Of a DNA stretch of 64,000 nucleotides, positions 38,228 to 49,300 are shown in pieces (the first letter of the stretch is position 1; each line of letters begins with the position of its first letter). Both the position numbers and the translations under genes were made by a program. The notes below the pieces were generated by a model that was not told the origin of the DNA, made no database searches, and was given only the letters and a program-made list of their open reading frames with translations. The DNA is from Eutypa lata. Taxonomy: Eukaryota; Ascomycota; Sordariomycetes; Xylariales; Diatrypaceae. Location: positions 496,001 to 560,000 of the forward strand of contig JAKULF010000004.1 in NCBI GenBank assembly GCA_022661535.1, in the 5' to 3' direction.

Positions 38228-39855
38228 GGCATTCCAAAACGACTTCTGCGCCCTCTTGCCCTTCCCAGCCCCCATGCCCCTCCGGCCCTCGGAAGATCCA
38301 TACAGGGTACCCAAGCCGGGATCATCCGCATGGCTACCGTGGGCGCCGTGGGCGAACTCGTTGGCGCGGAAGCCCTCACCATCCTTGAATAGGGTAGCGT
38401 AGAGGTCCTCGAGGGCGGTGGCCCACCCGTCGATGGAGGTGACGCGGTCGGCGTCGCCGGGGGACTCGATCTCGAGGATTCCGGCCTGCTGGTCGATGCG
38501 GCCGCGGATCTTGCCGTCGACGATCAGGAACCCCAGGATGTCCTGGACCTCGCCCTCGGAGATGCTGAGCTGGCGCGCGATCCACGACAGCTTCATCCGC
38601 GTGTACGGGGCGATGTGCTTAACGACGGCCTTAGTGCGCATGTTGCGCGTCACCTCGTCGATATTCTCCGCGATGAACGGGTCCGCCAGGATGTCCTGGT
38701 TCTTCTTCAGCACGCTCGCGTACCGGTCCATGTCGTCGCGCTGGAAGGCCTCCACGAGGTCCGTCATGGCCGCGATCCGGGGGTCGTTGCGGTACGGCTT
38801 CGTTTCCTGCGAGTCGAACGGGTTGATGTCGGACTTCATGAGCATCGTGGTGAGGAGGAGGTACTTGAGAACTTGGATCCGCTGTAGGGAACCCGCCTCG
38901 TCGTAGTTGCGGAATGACTCGAAGAAATCACTCTGCGCATCCTTCCAGTTCTCTTCGCTCATGTGCATTTTACCTCCACACTCCCGGATGATACCCATGA
39001 TCTTGGGGTGAGGGACCGCCGAGCGAACCTTCAGTGCTTTCTGGTACAAGACCTTCAGTTGCTTGTTATTGCGCGTCTCGGCGTACATCTGAATCTCTAG
39101 GGCATATATCTCAAGTGAGTAGGTGCCCTTGCTTGGGTCATCGCTGCCGTCTTCTCGCTGGCAGGCCTTCTGCAGCTCCCGTAGCTTCTTAGTCACACCG
39201 GGGTAATCTTTGCGGTCTAGCAACAGCTTAGCAAGCTTGATATTAGTCTTGAGCCATAATCGTTCGTTGTTCGTGTTCTGAAAGCAGCTCAATGTGAGGG
39301 AGTAGAACTGTTCCATGCACTTCTGCGCTTCCTCGTTCTCGGCTTCCTTCTCGATGTAATCCAGCATGTTGTTGATGGACTTCTCCGAGTAATTCCGCGT
39401 CACTGCGGACTTGACGTAGGTGAGGAGCTCGGTGTAGTGTTCAACGGCCTAAATTTGGTATTGGTAAGCAACTCTCCAACGGAAAGACTACGTATTACGT
39501 AGTAGTATAGCTAGAGTAATGAGAACGGACCTTGTCAAATCTTCCCAAACGGAACTCAAGTTTTATTGCCTGCTTCAAGCCTTTGAAACCCCAATCGCCT
39601 TTCTCAGACTCTAGCGAGGGGATGCCCATAAACTCTTCTATCGCATCTTCGGGGTCGGAGGATTTCATCTGCTTGGCATTATAGTATTTGTTCTCGATAT
39701 CGACATCGCCAGAGTCTTCATCGTCATCGTCCTCGTACTCGAAGTCATACCTATGAAAACGTTCAGTCAATGCTTGAATGTCTACCTATACGAGGAGATC
39801 ACGGTTTGACTTACTGCTCCTCGTCGGACTCTTGCATGAAATCATCGTCGGACAT
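38219..39855 (-). CDS. csn2: COP9 signalosome complex subunit 2, 496 residues
   Basis: Scaffold subunit of the CSN complex that removes Nedd8 from cullins; in filamentous fungi CSN controls development and secondary metabolism. Exons on the minus strand: 39855-39815, 39750-39531 and 39448-38219 with introns of 64 and 82 bp. The N-terminus is acidic (MSDDDFMQESDEEQ then YDFEYEDDDDED), as in CSN2 orthologues. Helical repeats follow (KLAKLLLDRKDYPGVTKKL, EENWKDAQSDFFESFRNYDE), then the PCI/winged-helix part VKHIAPYTRMKLSWIARQL and GEVQDILGFLIVDGKI. The tail is Gly- and Ser-rich, ending FWNALS inside a repeat. It diverges from the Cwc25 gene across about 0.8 kb. Confidence 0.93.
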
Positions 39856-40661
39856 GTTGGCGGTCTAGTGGAGGAATTAATAGGTAAGGATAGAGGGTAT
39901 CTTAATTATCGGATCAAAGAGAAATATTCTGAAGAGAAAAGGAGAGCTTGCTCGTAAAGGAGAGCTAAGCTTTCAATATGTCAGGTTCTGAGTAACGAAG
40001 TAACTAAGTGAAAAGTGAATTGGCGATACGGAAATAACCTCTATATGGATGTGAATGTTGAAGGTGGATGTGGGGAGCTAGGCAGTTAATGGCTAACGTT
40101 AGATACATACATACCTAGAGGTAAGTGCTTGGTGATGATGCGGGTTTGTTTAGGTGGATGCGGGGCAGCGGCAGCAAGATGACTGATGGCAACGCTGTAA
40201 CTTTATCTTATCGTTAACGACCCCACCAATAACAGCCAAGACTGGACTAACTAGAGGCGTCTAGCTCTCATTCTATGCGGGGCTGGAAACTTGCTTATTC
40301 CAACATCCAAACAACAGTGTGGCTGGGTCTTTGTGGCAAATAAAACATTGATTAAGACTGACTGCCTGACTGCCTGACTGCCTACCTCTAAGTACCTATC
40401 TCACGTACTTACATACTTCAAGCAACTTCCATCATCAACTTTCTTTCATCAACCACCTCTCCATGATACATAGAAGATAGTCTTTTCTACAAATATTTCA
40501 TCAGCGTGTGCACTTGATCACTTTCACTATTGGCAAGATAGGATATTTCCCATCCTCTGGTCGCAACGGTCGCAATTATCCCCTAGTTTGACAGGCCGCG
40601 CTGTCAAAACCCACCTCTACCGCATCTATTCCCATCGACGCAACTTCTAAATAACGTCACG
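39856..40661. promoter_or_regulatory. shared divergent promoter region of csn2 and cwc25
   Basis: About 0.8 kb separates the two start codons, which point away from each other. Both genes are presumably driven from here. Short runs such as GACTGCCTGACTGCCTGACTG near 40362-40382 are simple repeats; no specific factor site is claimed. Confidence 0.5.
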
Positions 40662-41993
40662 ATGAGTTTGCTACTCAAGAAATCATGGCATCCCGCCTTG
40701 GTAAGTGAAGCTGCGCCCGATGTCACACCAATAACTAAATAACTATCTGCTAACACATCGTAGATGAAAAATCAAGCTCGTGTATACGATGCCGAACAAT
40801 CTGAGATCGCTGAACGAAAGAAGACTGCCGCGCGCCTGCAGGAAATCAAAGAAGAGCGCGCAAAGGAAGCCCTACAGGCAGATCTCGAGAAAGCCGGGGG
40901 GAAGCCTCGACTAAACCGCGTCGATTGGATGTACGAGGGCCCAAGCGATGGCCAGAACGGCACGACCGAGGAACTCGAGGGATTCCTGTTAGGCAAGAGG
41001 CGAATCGACAATCTGCTCACGCGTGGGTCAGAGCAGGAAACTCTCAAGAAACAAGTTGGACCAGGTCCGGATCTTGCGATGGTGCCTAAGTTGAACGAGA
41101 GAGACACTGCTGCCAAACTCCGGGAAGACCCCCTTCTCGCCATCAAGAGGAAGGAGCAAGAGGCCTACGAAGCAATGGTTAATGATCCCATTCGACGACA
41201 GCAGCTCCTGGCGTCAATGGGGAAGAGTGAAGAGAAGCCCTCGTCACGGAAGAAGGAAGACAGGCATTCGAGAAGACACAAGCACAGATCAGACTCCAGA
41301 GAACACCGCCATCGAAGGCACCACCACCGGTCAGATTCGAGAGATAGAGATGATGCAGGAGACCGTCGATACAAGAGCCGCAGATCGGACTCTCGCGACC
41401 GATCGGCTAGCAGGGATCGATACGAGTCTAGTAGTAGAAGGAGACGGCACCAGGAGCGCTCCGGACGAGAGCGATCTGAGTCGCCTGAGAGATCGAAGGA
41501 CTATGCCAGATCTCGGAGGGAACGCTCCCGAAGCCCGCGCCGTAGTGGTGGTGGTGGTGGTTATGATGACGACCAAGAGGACCGAAACAACAAGCGTCGG
41601 CGCGACTACTCAGAAGAACCCCCGCGAGGAAAGCGTCGGTACGATTCGAACTACGACGAGGATCGACGGGATTCCCCTCGCAATGGAAGATATAACAACA
41701 ACGACCGGCGCAGGAACGAACGCTATGGTGGAGGCAGCAATGGTAGCGGTAGTGGTGGTGGTGGTGGTGCTAGCAGCTCGTCAAATGCGGATGCCGAAGA
41801 GCGAGCCCTCAAGCTAGCCGCCATGCAGGCTAATGCATCAGGTCTGGACGAAGACCGCGCCAAGCGTTTGGCTGCGTTGGACGAGAAGGAGCGTCTTGCG
41901 CGGGAGGCTGATGATAAGGCAAGGGAGAAGTCTGGGAAGTACGGCGATAAAGAGTTCGCGCATGGATTGCGGAGGCAGCTCATCAACAAGTGA
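40662..41993 (+). CDS. cwc25: pre-mRNA splicing factor Cwc25/Cwf25, 422 residues
   Basis: Spliceosome protein needed for the first catalytic step. Exon 1 (40662-40700) encodes MSLLLKKSWHPAL; the intron 40701-40763 has GTAAGT, CTGCTAACAC and TAG; exon 2 runs 40764-41993. The junction rebuilds the Cir_N motif KKSWHPALMKNQARVYDAEQ, the hallmark of this family. Next come RLNRVDWMYEGP and EEFLLGKRRID-like family blocks, then a long low-complexity part rich in Arg, Ser and His (about residues 155-320) and a Gly/Ser stretch, and a conserved-looking charged C-terminus (LDEDRAKRLAALDEKERLAR). The intron directly after codon 13 is easy to miss in automated annotation. Confidence 0.92.
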
Positions 41994-42493
41994 AGTGAAC
42001 TTGGGGTTCGGGTTGTGTGAATGAGTCATGATTAGCGGAATACCTGGTGGGGGTTGGAACCATGGCAAAGGAATTGCTTTGTAGCAAGCAGAGCATCAAT
42101 GAATGAATAATAGACTTATATAGCAACTACGTCTTCACCATCACTCACATTCACCGTTTTAGTTTTAGTTAACCAGCGATTTTCTGATCAGGGACATAGT
42201 CTCTCTGTGTATACAATTATAGTCGCAAAACATATGGCCTGTTCAGCCCCCAAACTTGGAAGCATACGCTTCAACTACGGGTAGGTGGTGTTAGTAAATC
42301 GGTAGCCTAAGAGAGAAGGAAAATGAGATGGGAATTTTTATTCTTATAGCTTTATTAAAAGCGCTCGTCGTGTTTCTAATAACCATTCATAATGCTACAA
42401 AGCTCAAAACGACATAGTTCTAACTGCCGCTTATGTCCGCTTGGGGTCCTTCCCTTACCAACCCAACCATAAGTTCAAGTTACCTACCTGACA
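41994..42493. other. convergent intergenic region between cwc25 and the PP2C gene
   Basis: Two 3' ends face each other over 500 bp. No further feature seen. Confidence 0.5.
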
Positions 42494-43972
42494 TTAAGAG
42501 TCGAAGAGAACCACCTGCACGGTTATGTCATCCCGTATGCGCCGGGAGGACGGAGCGGTGAAGGCCAGTCGTCCTGCTACCAACTCATGGTGGTTTCCAC
42601 CGAGGGCATTGCGCATCAGGTGCACGGCGGCATTGTCATCCTGGATTGTCGTCCTCCCCTCCACGAACTTGTGGCTCACTCCTTTCCAGAAATGGCTGAA
42701 GTCGAACGGTCCACCTGTCGACTCCTCCGGTAACTGCTTCTCCGCTAAGGCTCGGGGCGATTCCACCCATTTCCCCACCAAGTCGACGGCCTGCTGGCTG
42801 GAGAGCGTATACCACAAGCCGTCGGACGCCAAGATCAGGAACGAAGGCTTGCTGGCGTCGATCTTGGTAGTCGTCACCACCGGCTCCGCGGTCAGGTACG
42901 GCGGCGTTCGGAAGTCTCTCGTGGGCGTCAGGGGCGCGGCGCCGTAGAACCTCCGCACGAAGCCCCGCTGTAGTTCCAAGGGCCACTTCCAGCGGGCGTC
43001 GCCGAAGGCTCGCGAGACCATCATCCCAAGCACGCGCCCACCCTTAACAATGTTGTCTTCGCCGGGGTGCTCCTTGCTGAGCCTGGCGACCTCTTCTGCA
43101 TTGTCGCCCGTCTGGTCCACTGACAGCGGTATGGCTTCCCATTTGCCGTCGGCCCCCTTCTGTCCCAGCACCGCTCTCGAATCCCCCGTACACGCCACGT
43201 GCAGGTTACTCGTGACAGGGTCGTAGACAGACAGCAGGGCGCACGATCCGGCATAGGCGACGGCTAGTTTCTTCAGCTTATCTTGCAGGGGTTCTTCGCT
43301 CTGCGCTGCATGCGCGCCAGTCTTGATGATGGCATCGTCGAGGTCCACAAATGCCTTCTGGATCGCATGCTGGATCGCCTCGTCGTCGGTTCTACCTTGC
43401 GAGGTTGTCGGGATGATGACCTGACTCAAGCTGTGCCGCACAAAGGGCAGGAGCTGCTTCGTCAGCAGCTCTGCTGTCTGCCAGCCCGCATGCCCGTCGA
43501 AGATACCCCAGGCCATCCACTGCTCGCCGTCGTTCCTCCACGGCGAGGGGAACTTCCCGTGCGTGAACCGGTCTTCGCACGGGCTGTTGGAACCCAGCTG
43601 GGCGCCGTCGTATCGGCTGACGCCGGCCACGCTTCGGACCTGGACTGAATATGCGTCTTGCGATAGCATGCGCGTGACTTCGTCTTTGGTGGGACCCGGC
43701 TCTACGACTAGATGCGGCGGCATTGGCGGGGTCTCGAGATCAAGACGAGGTACCTGGTCGCTGGGGGTAGAAGGCACCAGGAGCCACCAGAGACATGGTG
43801 TGCTGATGGCTGCCACGCTGGTAATTGCGATGTATCTCGTCGTCTTGCTGGAAGTCGGGCCCGAAGAGGAACCCTTCGCGGATGAGAAACCCCTCGTCTG
43901 CGCCTGCAGGATTGGCCGGGGGCCCATGGGAACGCGGCCCAGACGCGTTCGCATCACGCGCAACGGCAACAT
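42494..43972 (-). CDS. PTC5: mitochondrial PP2C-type protein phosphatase (Ptc5/PDP-like), 492 residues
   Basis: Metal-dependent Ser/Thr phosphatase; yeast Ptc5 and animal PDP act on pyruvate dehydrogenase E1-alpha in mitochondria, which I infer here. A single exon starts at the ATG at 43972. The N-terminus is basic with no acidic residues (MLPLRVMRTRLGRVPMGPRP), fitting a mitochondrial presequence, and a hydrophobic segment at about 46-66 could anchor it in the inner membrane. PP2C motifs: CEDR (132-135), FDGHAG (158-163), CTGDSRAVLG, GRVLGMMVSRAFGD, LASDGLWYTLS and RDDITVQVV at the end, giving the metal-binding Asp residues. Length agrees with fungal homologues. Confidence 0.88.
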   Translation of the reverse strand: MLPLRVMRTRLGRVPMGPRPILQAQTRGFSSAKGSSSGPTSSKTTRYIAITSVAAISTPCLWWLLVPSTPSDQVPRLDLETPPMPPHLVVEPGPTKDEVTRMLSQDAYSVQVRSVAGVSRYDGAQLGSNSPCEDRFTHGKFPSPWRNDGEQWMAWGIFDGHAGWQTAELLTKQLLPFVRHSLSQVIIPTTSQGRTDDEAIQHAIQKAFVDLDDAIIKTGAHAAQSEEPLQDKLKKLAVAYAGSCALLSVYDPVTSNLHVACTGDSRAVLGQKGADGKWEAIPLSVDQTGDNAEEVARLSKEHPGEDNIVKGGRVLGMMVSRAFGDARWKWPLELQRGFVRRFYGAAPLTPTRDFRTPPYLTAEPVVTTTKIDASKPSFLILASDGLWYTLSSQQAVDLVGKWVESPRALAEKQLPEESTGGPFDFSHFWKGVSHKFVEGRTTIQDDNAAVHLMRNALGGNHHELVAGRLAFTAPSSRRIRDDITVQVVLFDS

Positions 43973-46900
43973 TGTTGTGCTAGAGTAGGTATGCCTAAGA
44001 GGGCCGAAGCCGTGGGGTTAGCTGCAGGTCGCATTGCGCCATAAGCACATGATATCTCCTGTTCCTGAGTGCAGGCATACATACCTTAGATATTCGTCTC
44101 AGTCCTAGGTGCGATTGTAGAGACAACCGTGCTAGTCTCAAGCTTCAAGTGAGGTAGTCGAGTAAATAATGTTGGAGGTATAACGCTGCCTAGATTCCAC
44201 GCAGAAGGTAGCCTTGTCGATTAGACACCTAAGAAACGTCCTCGCGTTTCCTCAAGTCGTGATACCTAAGTATGTAGGTAGCCAATGGGGCAAAATCTAA
44301 AATCTATTTGATTAAGTGAAACAATATTGGTCTAATCACAACCTCAGAAGACTACTTGTATTTATATAATAAGGTTACCGTAGAGACTGAAAATCCGAGA
44401 TCATGGATCAAGGCTCTCTTTACCGCTTATGCTAGGTAAGCACTGTTTCAACTGCTTATGGTAGTTGGTCACTTACTGATTTCCCTTTTTAGGCCCTTTT
44501 CCACACATGTATGTATAAGAGTATTTCATTATTACTTAGACATACCTACATACCTACCTACCTCTAGGTAGCTGGGTCATTGTTCGAATGAATTGGGCAA
44601 GTTTAGTTGTGTTGGTTGGTTACGCAGTCGTGGAGGGGGCGATGCGACTTGCCGGCATATAGATTACCGATGTTTAGATCCGACCTCCGGGGAGTGCTTT
44701 TACGTTTTAAATAGCTGACAATAGTTTTTAAAGGCATGTTAAATGAGACTTTAGAAGTTGTATAAAACCAATGATACTTATCGAATTTAATAGATCTTAC
44801 GAGTTGATTGATTGTTGGAGGGGTCATTGATGGACAAGTATTTAGATATTTTGATAGGCTGGAAACTCTGACCTATTCCGATAATAGATGCACTTAGTTA
44901 CCTTCCATGTACTTTATACACCTTAGTCGGGCGTAATGACTCTTACTTATATCGTGTATGATCCAGAAGGTGTTCAGATGAATAAAACAAGTAGGTACGA
45001 CTTCTGCATCCTCCGTTTTATGTTCATGCCTGGATTAATCATCCTAAAAACGATTGGTTGCAAACAAGATATGACCCCAGATATATCCAAACAATACGTT
45101 CTTGACTTTTTCTTAGTCATGCGTGATCCCTCTCGGCGTACCATCCCAGTAACCATGCAAGCACTTAGGACATCGTGAGTGGTCTACCTGCTCCTCCGGA
45201 CACCCCACCGACTACTTTCCTTATGCTGAATTAAATGCTTCATGCCCTTTTGCCGACGCTGTTCCTATGATGACCCGGAGAGATTGGGCTACGTAAGACT
45301 GGTAGGTAGGTAGGCTCTGAGGGTAATGTCCCTAGGGTTGTCGCGTTCACCACCTCCTCCTCGGTACCTAGGTAGAAAGGAGAGGATCAACCATAGTTAA
45401 CTGCAGGCTGTTGATCATGAAATCAATATGCCTAGACAACTAGATTCCTAAGTACTACCGGATTACAGCAGCTCAGTTTATTGGGACATTCCTTGATGGC
45501 GTTGTGGGGTGCAGAAAGATCTACTCCATCCATATGCAACCTCTTTAGGTATAAAATTACGTGTGTATGTATCGGAAGGGGTTCGGAGAAGAGTGGAGAA
45601 GCCATACAGAGCATACGGGCTTAGGTGGATCTGTGAGCTCGGAGGTGGCAGTTGTGGCTTTTGCGCTGCTTTTTACTTACTCTTGCTGCTTCACACCTTC
45701 GGAAGATGCACTTTATCTTAAACAGGCGATCTGCAAAACACGATACCGCTTTGGGGTTTGTGATATGCAACCTCTAAAATAGCCTCTAAGATCCGCTCAT
45801 TTTGTACATATGTAGGTACAATGCAAGGGTATGATGCAATACGGTTGGTTGTGTTTAGAATAATTAGGACTTGAGATAACTGTGCTTAGATATATATATA
45901 TACGTATATTAGTACGTAATCTTTTGATGTTATTAACTCACTGCAAGGGATTAGAGGCCTTTAAATGATTATGTGACGAAGCTTCAAGGGCTACATATTG
46001 CACAGAGCATATATTGCAACCTGCACATTTCATATATGTATGTAGTTAAAGCTTTAAGTCACAATTCTCCCGACTCCTTTTCCTTCACCCCTGTCTGTTG
46101 GAAGCCCTACGAGGAATGTTTTCAAGATTCGACCAACCCCAAACATGTTGATCTCGAGATGAAAGAAGTAATCTCTAACTTCGCCTTGAAATGCCACTCA
46201 ACCCTTCACTAGAAATAGAAAAGGTGAATATACCTATGATATGCATGTGAAGCAATCTTGTTTAGCGCCGCATACTACCTGCATATCTAGACGATGCAAC
46301 TAACGTCCCCTATTCAAATTCCCTATTCAACCACCATTGTAACCAGATCATTCGAACCAGCATGGCTCTGTCGTAAACTAGCAATGATTTCTTTCGAACA
46401 GCCCTCGTGTACTACCTAGCTCAGCTGGTGACACGCTGGCTTCCTTGATTCACCGTAGTTGTGTGCTACAATCTTTAAACCCCATATCTTGGCGCTAGTA
46501 TATAAAGTAACCATCATCAGGAGCCAGCGTATGGTTGTGGTTGAAAGTATCATAACAACAGAATAGGAATGGGGGTGCAATTGTGGTTGTATTCTCTAAG
46601 TGTCTCTCTGCTAAGCTAAGTAGTGGGGAGACCTATCTAATGACCGAATCACGTGACCCACCCACATGGTTCGCGGTGCTGATATTAGGAGTTCCACAAT
46701 TCCAATTTTGACTTCTTCAAAACTCTCCTTGCCAAGGAGCACAGGCAGTTCAGGGCGTCAATTCCGCCCCAATTCGCCCCATCGATCAAGGCGAAGTGAC
46801 CACTAAGAATGAGACGCTAATGCGCCAGTAGTACCGAGAGACTTTACCCCATGTAGTAGGCATTTCACCTTCCTCACCTTCCAACTGTTCAATCTCACTA

Positions 46901-47327
46901 CATACCTGCCTACCATACCTATCTAACCTCTCGCCAACTTGTGTTTGTCATACATACATACATGCCCTACATCCAAGAGAGAGGCTCTTTCTTTGTTCCG
47001 TTTCTATATTTACACAAGTAAGTTACTCACGTATAGCATAGGTGCTATCACATAATAAATAGGAGGCGACCGCATGGATAGACTCCAGTTGTACTAAATT
47101 CTGTTCCGGTTCACAGCATTTGACTTTCGCGATCGCATTCCCCGGCAATCTCCAACGCGAAGACGAACCAACGCCTCTGCCTACCCGTCCGCCCGCCCCC
47201 TTTAACCACCTAGACGTGCAGCAAACCTATCAAACCCTCGTCGGTTCCCACGGTTCCTGATCGCAAAAAAAAAAAAAGCAAACAAATTATCAACCCCCTT
47301 TCAAATTAAAACAAGTTAAAAAACGAA
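43973..47327. other. 3.4-kb intergenic region, no gene supported
   Basis: Open frames are short and match no family. Simple ACCT/AGGT-rich repeats occur near 44270, 44540-44575 and 45300. The last few hundred bases, with CT-rich tracts and an A-run at about 47266-47279, should be the promoter and leader of the Rho gene. Confidence 0.55.
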
Positions 47328-48294
47328 ATGCCTCTTTGTGGCGGGTCCAAAACGGTGCAGCGCAAGCTGGTTCTCTTGTGAGTTTTGTCTGGTGTTTCCC
47401 CCGCCATTTTCGTCGCGTCTGAAATGGGAGATTATGAGCCGTTGCGTGACATTAGGGGCTCATTAACTGACTGACTGACTGACTCGTGCGTTTGTAGAGG
47501 CGATGGTGCGTGTGGAAAGACATCATTATTAAACGTCTTCACACGAGGGTACTTCCCGACAGTCTACGAGCCGACAGTCTTCGAGAATTACGTTCATGGT
47601 ATGTTATGTGGTCTTTCTTCCATCCGGATTTCAGTTGGGGTAGAACAGAGAAAACAAGAATATCAATTTGCTGTGGAAATTACGTTTTGAATTATGCGAC
47701 GATGCGAAACAAAGGGCGCAAAGATAGGGGGCTAGAGAACCGCCGCTATGTCAACCAGAGGCTTACGGAATACTCTTTCATCTAGACATCTTCGTCGACA
47801 GCGTACACATCGAGCTCTCACTATGGGACACGGCAGGCCAAGAAGAATTCGACCGTTTACGAAGTCTCTCGTACGACAACACGGACGTAGTGGTGCTCTG
47901 CTTCAGCGTCGATAGCAAGGACTCACTGGAGAACGTCGAGAGCAAATGGGTTGGCGAGATCCAGGAGAACTGCCCGGGCGTCAAGCTCGTCCTAGTGGCC
48001 CTGAAGTGCGACTTAAGAGAGAATAACGAAGAGGACGAAGATGCCGCCGCGGCAGCTGGTGGAGCGGATCCTGCTACTGCTACGCCTCCCCAGCAGGAGC
48101 CACAGAAGGAAAAGAAACCCCTGATCGACTATAACCAGGGTTTGGACGTAGCGCGGAGAATCAAGGCTATGCGGTATCTCGAGTGCTCCGCCATGCGGAA
48201 TCGCGGCGTCAACGAGGCTTTCACTGAGGCGGCGAGGGTCGCCCTCAGCGTAAAGCCCGCGGGCGAGAAGGAGGCGAAGTGCGTCGTCATGTGA
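47328..48294 (+). CDS. rho3: Rho-family small GTPase, Rho3 type, 219 residues
   Basis: Membrane-bound GTP switch for polarised growth and exocytosis. Exons 47328-47377, 47498-47598 and 47786-48294 join in phase across introns of 120 and 187 bp. Order of motifs: [18 protein letters not shown]-loop GDGACGKT (18-25), switch [16 protein letters not shown], switch [20 protein letters not shown], base-binding [24 protein letters not shown], and the C-terminal CaaX box CVVM for prenylation. The Rho insert region is enlarged by an acidic then Ala/Gly/Pro-rich stretch ([16 protein letters not shown] and following), longer than I expect for Rho3. No neighbour is functionally linked. Confidence 0.93.
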
Positions 48295-49300
48295 AAGGGG
48301 GGCTGTCTATTTTATTTTTCTTGCGCATGCGATGGGAGCCGGAGTTTCTGAAAGGCCATATACCAACTACAACCACCAAACACAACATCACCACCACAAT
48401 CACAACTACAACCAACAAATCTTGCTCTATCAGAAGGGAGCTCCGGGCGTTATAATTCTTTTTGCTTGTCTTCTTAACCCCATTATCACACTTACAGCTA
48501 GCTACGTTTTACACTACCATGATACCGAATGTCCGACTATACGGCACCTCTATTTTCCCCTATTACTATCATTGCTTTTTACCCCTCCACTTCTGCTACC
48601 AATACCTGCCTACTTACGGGCACTTTTATCTTTTTTATTATTCTAGTTTTATTAGCTACCCGCTTCTTTGCTTTTCGGGTCTGTACATATTATTTAATGC
48701 CTCCCATTCTGCACATACGGCTTAGACAGATCATTACTTCTTTTTCTTGATTCTTGTTCTTGTTTTTGAGATCGGAGCTTTTTGTACTGGTTTTTAGTAG
48801 GCTGGCTTGCTTGCTTGGAAGGGACATCGAGAAGGGAGGGAGGAAGAAAGGAAGGACGGGTACTGGAACCGTGGGCTTAGACCGATGCTAGCCTCGAGAA
48901 GAAAAAATTGTAACAAAATGTTCAAATAATCTCTTGCTCTGCTCTAACTTGTGATATGAAAAGTGGTAGGCGATAGAATGCGTATAGGAGGTTATCACTG
49001 TCAGGCGTACGGAGACTTCGGTGTGTAGTGGGCGGTATCAGGATCGGATACTACCTTACAAGGCATACTAGACTGCCTTACAAGTTAGGGAAAGGGCTAC
49101 TTGATGAAACAGCTGGGGGATGCCTTGATGTATGTAGGGAAGGACCTACCTAGCTGTTCATATCTAAATCTGGCTACAAGGTACGTACGTATATTTGAAT
49201 ATGAGGATGCATTATCTTAAAATCAGATATCTTTTTTAAGCTAGGCTGGATTTAAAGGGCCCCATTACATGGGCGTTAATATTAAACTAATTGATTTTAG
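48295..49300. other. 3' region of the Rho gene and approach to the AT-rich block
   Basis: Starts with a CAACCACAA-type low-complexity stretch and then T/C-rich sequence, probably 3' untranslated. No gene seen. Composition falls into the AT-rich block near 49300. Confidence 0.5.

Noticed and set aside
41182..41817. 211-codon frame overlapping Cwc25
   Set aside because: Frame shadow of the Arg/Ser-rich coding part; low complexity only.
44936..46212. Short plus-strand frames of 70-80 codons
   Set aside because: Length is within chance expectation and no conserved pattern or intron structure was found.
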